Below, one piece after another: positions 4,366 through 6,609 of a stretch of 6,609 bases of DNA; position 1 is the stretch's first letter; each line of letters opens with the position of its first letter. The notes beneath the pieces were generated by a model, which ran no database searches, was not told the origin of the DNA, and saw only the letters and a list, made by a program, of their open reading frames with translations. The DNA is from Chloroflexota bacterium. Lineage in GTDB: Bacteria; Chloroflexota; Dehalococcoidia; SM23-28-2; RBG-16-64-32. The position numbers were made by a program, and so were the translations under genes. The stretch covers positions 1-6,609 of the forward strand of contig JADFKX010000114.1 of assembly GCA_022564695.1 (NCBI GenBank), in the 5' to 3' direction.

Positions 4366-6026
4366 GCAACAACTGGGTTGTGAACGGGAAGAAGTCCGCC
4401 ACCGGCAAGCCGCTTCTGGCGAACGACCCGCACCTGCCGCTGCAGATGCCTTCAATTTTCTGGGAGTTCCACGTCGATTCTCCGGAGCTGAAGGCGGCGG
4501 GCGCCGGCCTGCCTGCCACGCCGAACGTCGTCATCGGCCACAACGATCGGATCGCCTGGGGCCTAACGGCGTCGATAGTCGACGGTGACGACCTGTTCGT
4601 GGAGAGAGTGAACCCGGACAACCCCTCGCAGTACGCCTATGAAGACAAGTGGCTGGACGGAGAGATCGTCCGCGAGGAGATCGTGGTAAAGGGTCGCAAG
4701 GAGCCGGTGGTTGAAGAGGTGCTGATCACTCGCCACGGGCCGGTCATCAGCCCGGCGATCAAGGGAGAGACGCGGACGCTGGCGCTGCGCAGCGTTATTC
4801 TGGAGCGGGCGCATCAGACCCAGGCGGGCGTGATGCTAATGGCAGCTCGCAACTGGGATGAGTTCCGGGAGGCGCTTAGGATATGGCCGGCGCCATCGCA
4901 GAACTTCGCCTACGCGGACGTGGACGGGAACATAGGGTATCAGCTCGCGGGGTTCGTCCCCGTTCGCTCGAAGGGGTACGGCATCATCCCCATGCCCGGC
5001 TGGACCGGCGAGTACGAGTGGACGGGCTGGGTGCCCTTCGATGAGCTGCCCTCAGCCTTCAACCCGTCCACGAACTGGATAGCGAGCGCTAACAACAAGA
5101 TAGTGGACGACGACTACCCTCACTTTCTGAGCGCCGAGTCTATCGATAGCCCTCGCCAGGAGCGCATCATCGAGATGCTGGAGGAGAAGGAGAAGCTCTC
5201 TATCGAGGACTTCCGGCGCATGCAGGCCGACCAGTTGTCGCTGCCGGCGCGGGAGCTAGTGCCGCGTATGCTCCAGCTCGAGCCCAAGGACGAGTGGGGG
5301 AGACGGGCGCTCACCTTCATTCGGGCCTGGGACCACGTGGTGGCGGCGGACAGCGTGGCGGCATGCGTCTTCGAGGGGTTCTACACGCACCTGGTGCGGA
5401 AGGCGCTGGAGGAGAAGATCGGCTCCTGGTCCGACTTCTATATGGGTCGCGGCATCCACCCCTTGAAGCCGGGCGGCGAGTTCTTCGTCAGTTGCTACTC
5501 CTGGCTCATGTCGAAGATAAAGGATAGGAAGAAGTGGTTCGCGGGGAAGAGCTGGACGGAGGCGATGGAGGAGGCGCTGGCATCGGCGACGGCGGAGCTG
5601 CGGGGGCTCATGGGCGACGACGTGTCGCAGTGGCAGTGGGGCCGCCTGCACCGGCAGACGTTTCGCCATGTTATGGGGCAGACGCGGGCCCTATCTCGAT
5701 TGTTCAACCGCGGGCCGGTGCCGGTAGGCGGCGACTCCAACACTGTGTGGCAGGCCTCCTACGCGCCATATCACGGATACGATCTCAGGGGCTCGACGGC
5801 CTCCTACCGTCAGATCATTGATCTGGGTGGCTTCGATAACAGCCTGGCGGTGATCCCCTCCGGCCAGTCCGGCCACCCGGGAAGCCGGCACTACGGGGAC
5901 ATGATCCGGATGTGGCAGAAGGTGGAGTATCACCCGATGTTGTGGGAGCGGACGTCGGTTGAGCGGGAGGCGCGGGGACGGCTGGTGTTGCAGCCTCGGG
6001 GGAGCGACGGCGCGGAGGGAGCGTAG
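4299..6026 (+). CDS. Penicillin acylase family protein, spacer and beta-chain half
   Basis: Continues the acylase in the shifted frame: PLLAKDYDAAAELLG spacer, then GMSNNWVV. Numbering the repaired protein of 803 residues, Ser251 (AGC 4365-4367) is the expected nucleophile exposed by autoproteolysis. Family motifs follow: GKPLLANDPHLP (265-276), GHNDRIAWGLT (308-318), DGDDLF (323-328), ITRHGPVIS (371-379) and PSQNFAYADVDGNIGY (427-442), whose Asn430 is probably the oxyanion-hole residue. The C-terminal part has PVGGDSNTV, ASYRQIID and PSGQSGHPGSRHYGD, so the beta chain is complete. The residue before Ser251 is Met, and ATG 4362-4364 overlaps the alpha-half stop as ATGA. If the break is real, this half could in principle start there. 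It has no signal sequence of its own. The next gene starts 31 bases after the TAG at 6024-6026. Confidence 0.85.
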   Translation, partial: PLLAKDYDAAAELLGAVAGRGMSNNWVVNGKKSATGKPLLANDPHLPLQMPSIFWEFHVDSPELKAAGAGLPATPNVVIGHNDRIAWGLTASIVDGDDLFVERVNPDNPSQYAYEDKWLDGEIVREEIVVKGRKEPVVEEVLITRHGPVISPAIKGETRTLALRSVILERAHQTQAGVMLMAARNWDEFREALRIWPAPSQNFAYADVDGNIGYQLAGFVPVRSKGYGIIPMPGWTGEYEWTGWVPFDELPSAFNPSTNWIASANNKIVDDDYPHFLSAESIDSPRQERIIEMLEEKEKLSIEDFRRMQADQLSLPARELVPRMLQLEPKDEWGRRALTFIRAWDHVVAADSVAACVFEGFYTHLVRKALEEKIGSWSDFYMGRGIHPLKPGGEFFVSCYSWLMSKIKDRKKWFAGKSWTEAMEEALASATAELRGLMGDDVSQWQWGRLHRQTFRHVMGQTRALSRLFNRGPVPVGGDSNTVWQASYAPYHGYDLRGSTASYRQIIDLGGFDNSLAVIPSGQSGHPGSRHYGDMIRMWQKVEYHPMLWERTSVEREARGRLVLQPRGSDGAEGA

Positions 6027-6057
6027 GGAGCTGAACGCCGCTGACTCGAAGCTGGGC

Positions 6058-6573
6058 ATGGGCGAGGCGGTGACGGTTGTCCGCTATGATCCGACGTGGC
6101 CTGACCTCTACGAACGAGAGCGTGTCCTGATAGCCCGCGCCCTCGGCGACCTCGCGGTCGCCATCGAGCACGTCGGCAGCACGGCGGTGCCCGAACTGGG
6201 CGCTAAGCCGATCATCGACATCACGTTGGGCATACACCGGCTGGCCGATGGCGAGAAGTGCATCCGGCCGCTGGAAGGGCTAGGCTACGAGTACCGGGGC
6301 GACGGCGAAATCCCTGGGAGGCACTATTTCCGTAAGTTCACCCGCGGCGAGCGGACGCATCATCTGAACATCGTGGAGCATGAGGGCGATTTCTGGGCTC
6401 GAAACATCCTGTTCCGCGATTACCTGCGGGAGCACCCGCGGGAGGCCAAGCGGTACTACGAGCTGAAGGTGCGGCTGGCGGAACGGTTTGGCACGGATCG
6501 GCTGGGGTACACCGAGGCCAAGACGGAGTTTATCGAGTCGGCGCTGGCCAAGGCCAGCACGGCTTCGACATAG
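6058..6573 (+). CDS. GrpB family protein (nucleotidyltransferase-like fold)
   Basis: A 171-residue protein with the GrpB/UPF0157 pattern (PF04229): VVRYDPTWPDLYERE (7-21), IEHVGSTAVPELGAKPIIDI (36-55), the repeat-like centre LEGLGYEYRGDGEIPGRHYF, HHLNIVE (101-107), LFRDYLREHP (118-127), YYELK (133-137) and YTEAKTEFI (151-159). The family is structurally related to the nucleotidyltransferase superfamily (GSTAVPGLxAKPIID resembles its GS...D signature), but its substrate is not generally established. The His usually following HHL is Asn here. ATG 6058 is taken as the start because homology begins shortly after it. No strong Shine-Dalgarno is visible, GTG 6070 is possible, and longer readings run back into the acylase gene. 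Likely the third gene of the tsaC operon. Confidence 0.9.
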   Translation: MGEAVTVVRYDPTWPDLYERERVLIARALGDLAVAIEHVGSTAVPELGAKPIIDITLGIHRLADGEKCIRPLEGLGYEYRGDGEIPGRHYFRKFTRGERTHHLNIVEHEGDFWARNILFRDYLREHPREAKRYYELKVRLAERFGTDRLGYTEAKTEFIESALAKASTAST

Positions 6574-6586
6574 ACGACGGGGAGCG

Positions 6587-6609
6587 ATGAGTAAGAAGAC
6601 GGTCCGCGA
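6587..6609 (+). CDS. Start of a further gene, cut by the window edge
   Basis: ATG 6587-6589 opens a frame MSKKTVR that runs off the right edge, 13 bases after the GrpB-family stop. GGGGAG at 6579-6584 precedes it at unusually short spacing. Direction and tight spacing agree with the operon, but seven codons cannot identify the product. Confidence 0.4.

Overview
This is a GC-rich bacterial chromosome segment that looks like part of a metagenome-derived genome. Codon use is strongly GC3-biased, GTG and TTG starts are plausible, and short GC-rich intergenic hairpins are present. Chloroflexota (for example a Dehalococcoidia/SAR202-type lineage) is a reasonable guess, but it rests on general resemblance and not on a marker gene.

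Layout. Positions 1-121 hold the edge of an unidentified gene. Positions 195-1071 are an accessory strip at the 3' end of guaA. The last codons of guaA occur three times in the same orientation: 195-249, 862-903, and the genuine end at 1017-1071. Between the first two copies lies a minus-strand pair: a small nuclease-fold (PBECR/RelE-like) toxin-type gene, 513-850, broken by one missing base, and a DUF2283 gene, 328-528. Between the second and third copies is a 113-bp gene-free remnant. guaA (GMP synthase) fills 1017 to about 2732 on the minus strand. A divergent intergenic region (about 2733-2957) carries hairpins and a candidate guaA promoter.

On the plus strand, four closely spaced genes form a likely operon. 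They are a TsaC/YrdC-type threonylcarbamoyl-AMP synthase (2958-3599), a penicillin-acylase-family Ntn hydrolase (3616-6026, interrupted by a -1 frameshift near 4299), a GrpB-family protein (6058-6573), and the first codons of another gene (6587 onward).

The most interesting signal is the triple guaA 3' end. The guaA 3' end is a known integration site for genomic islands. Direct repeats that keep the guaA reading frame but differ at synonymous positions and in their stop codons look like accumulated att sites from successive insertions, with a two-gene toxin/antitoxin-like cassette trapped between two of them. No integrase is visible in the window; if the model holds, one may lie to the left of position 1. 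The second notable signal is the acylase frameshift. It leaves the alpha and beta halves as separate frames with an ATGA overlap that puts a Met directly in front of the nucleophilic Ser. A base deletion (real or from sequencing) is still the simplest explanation.
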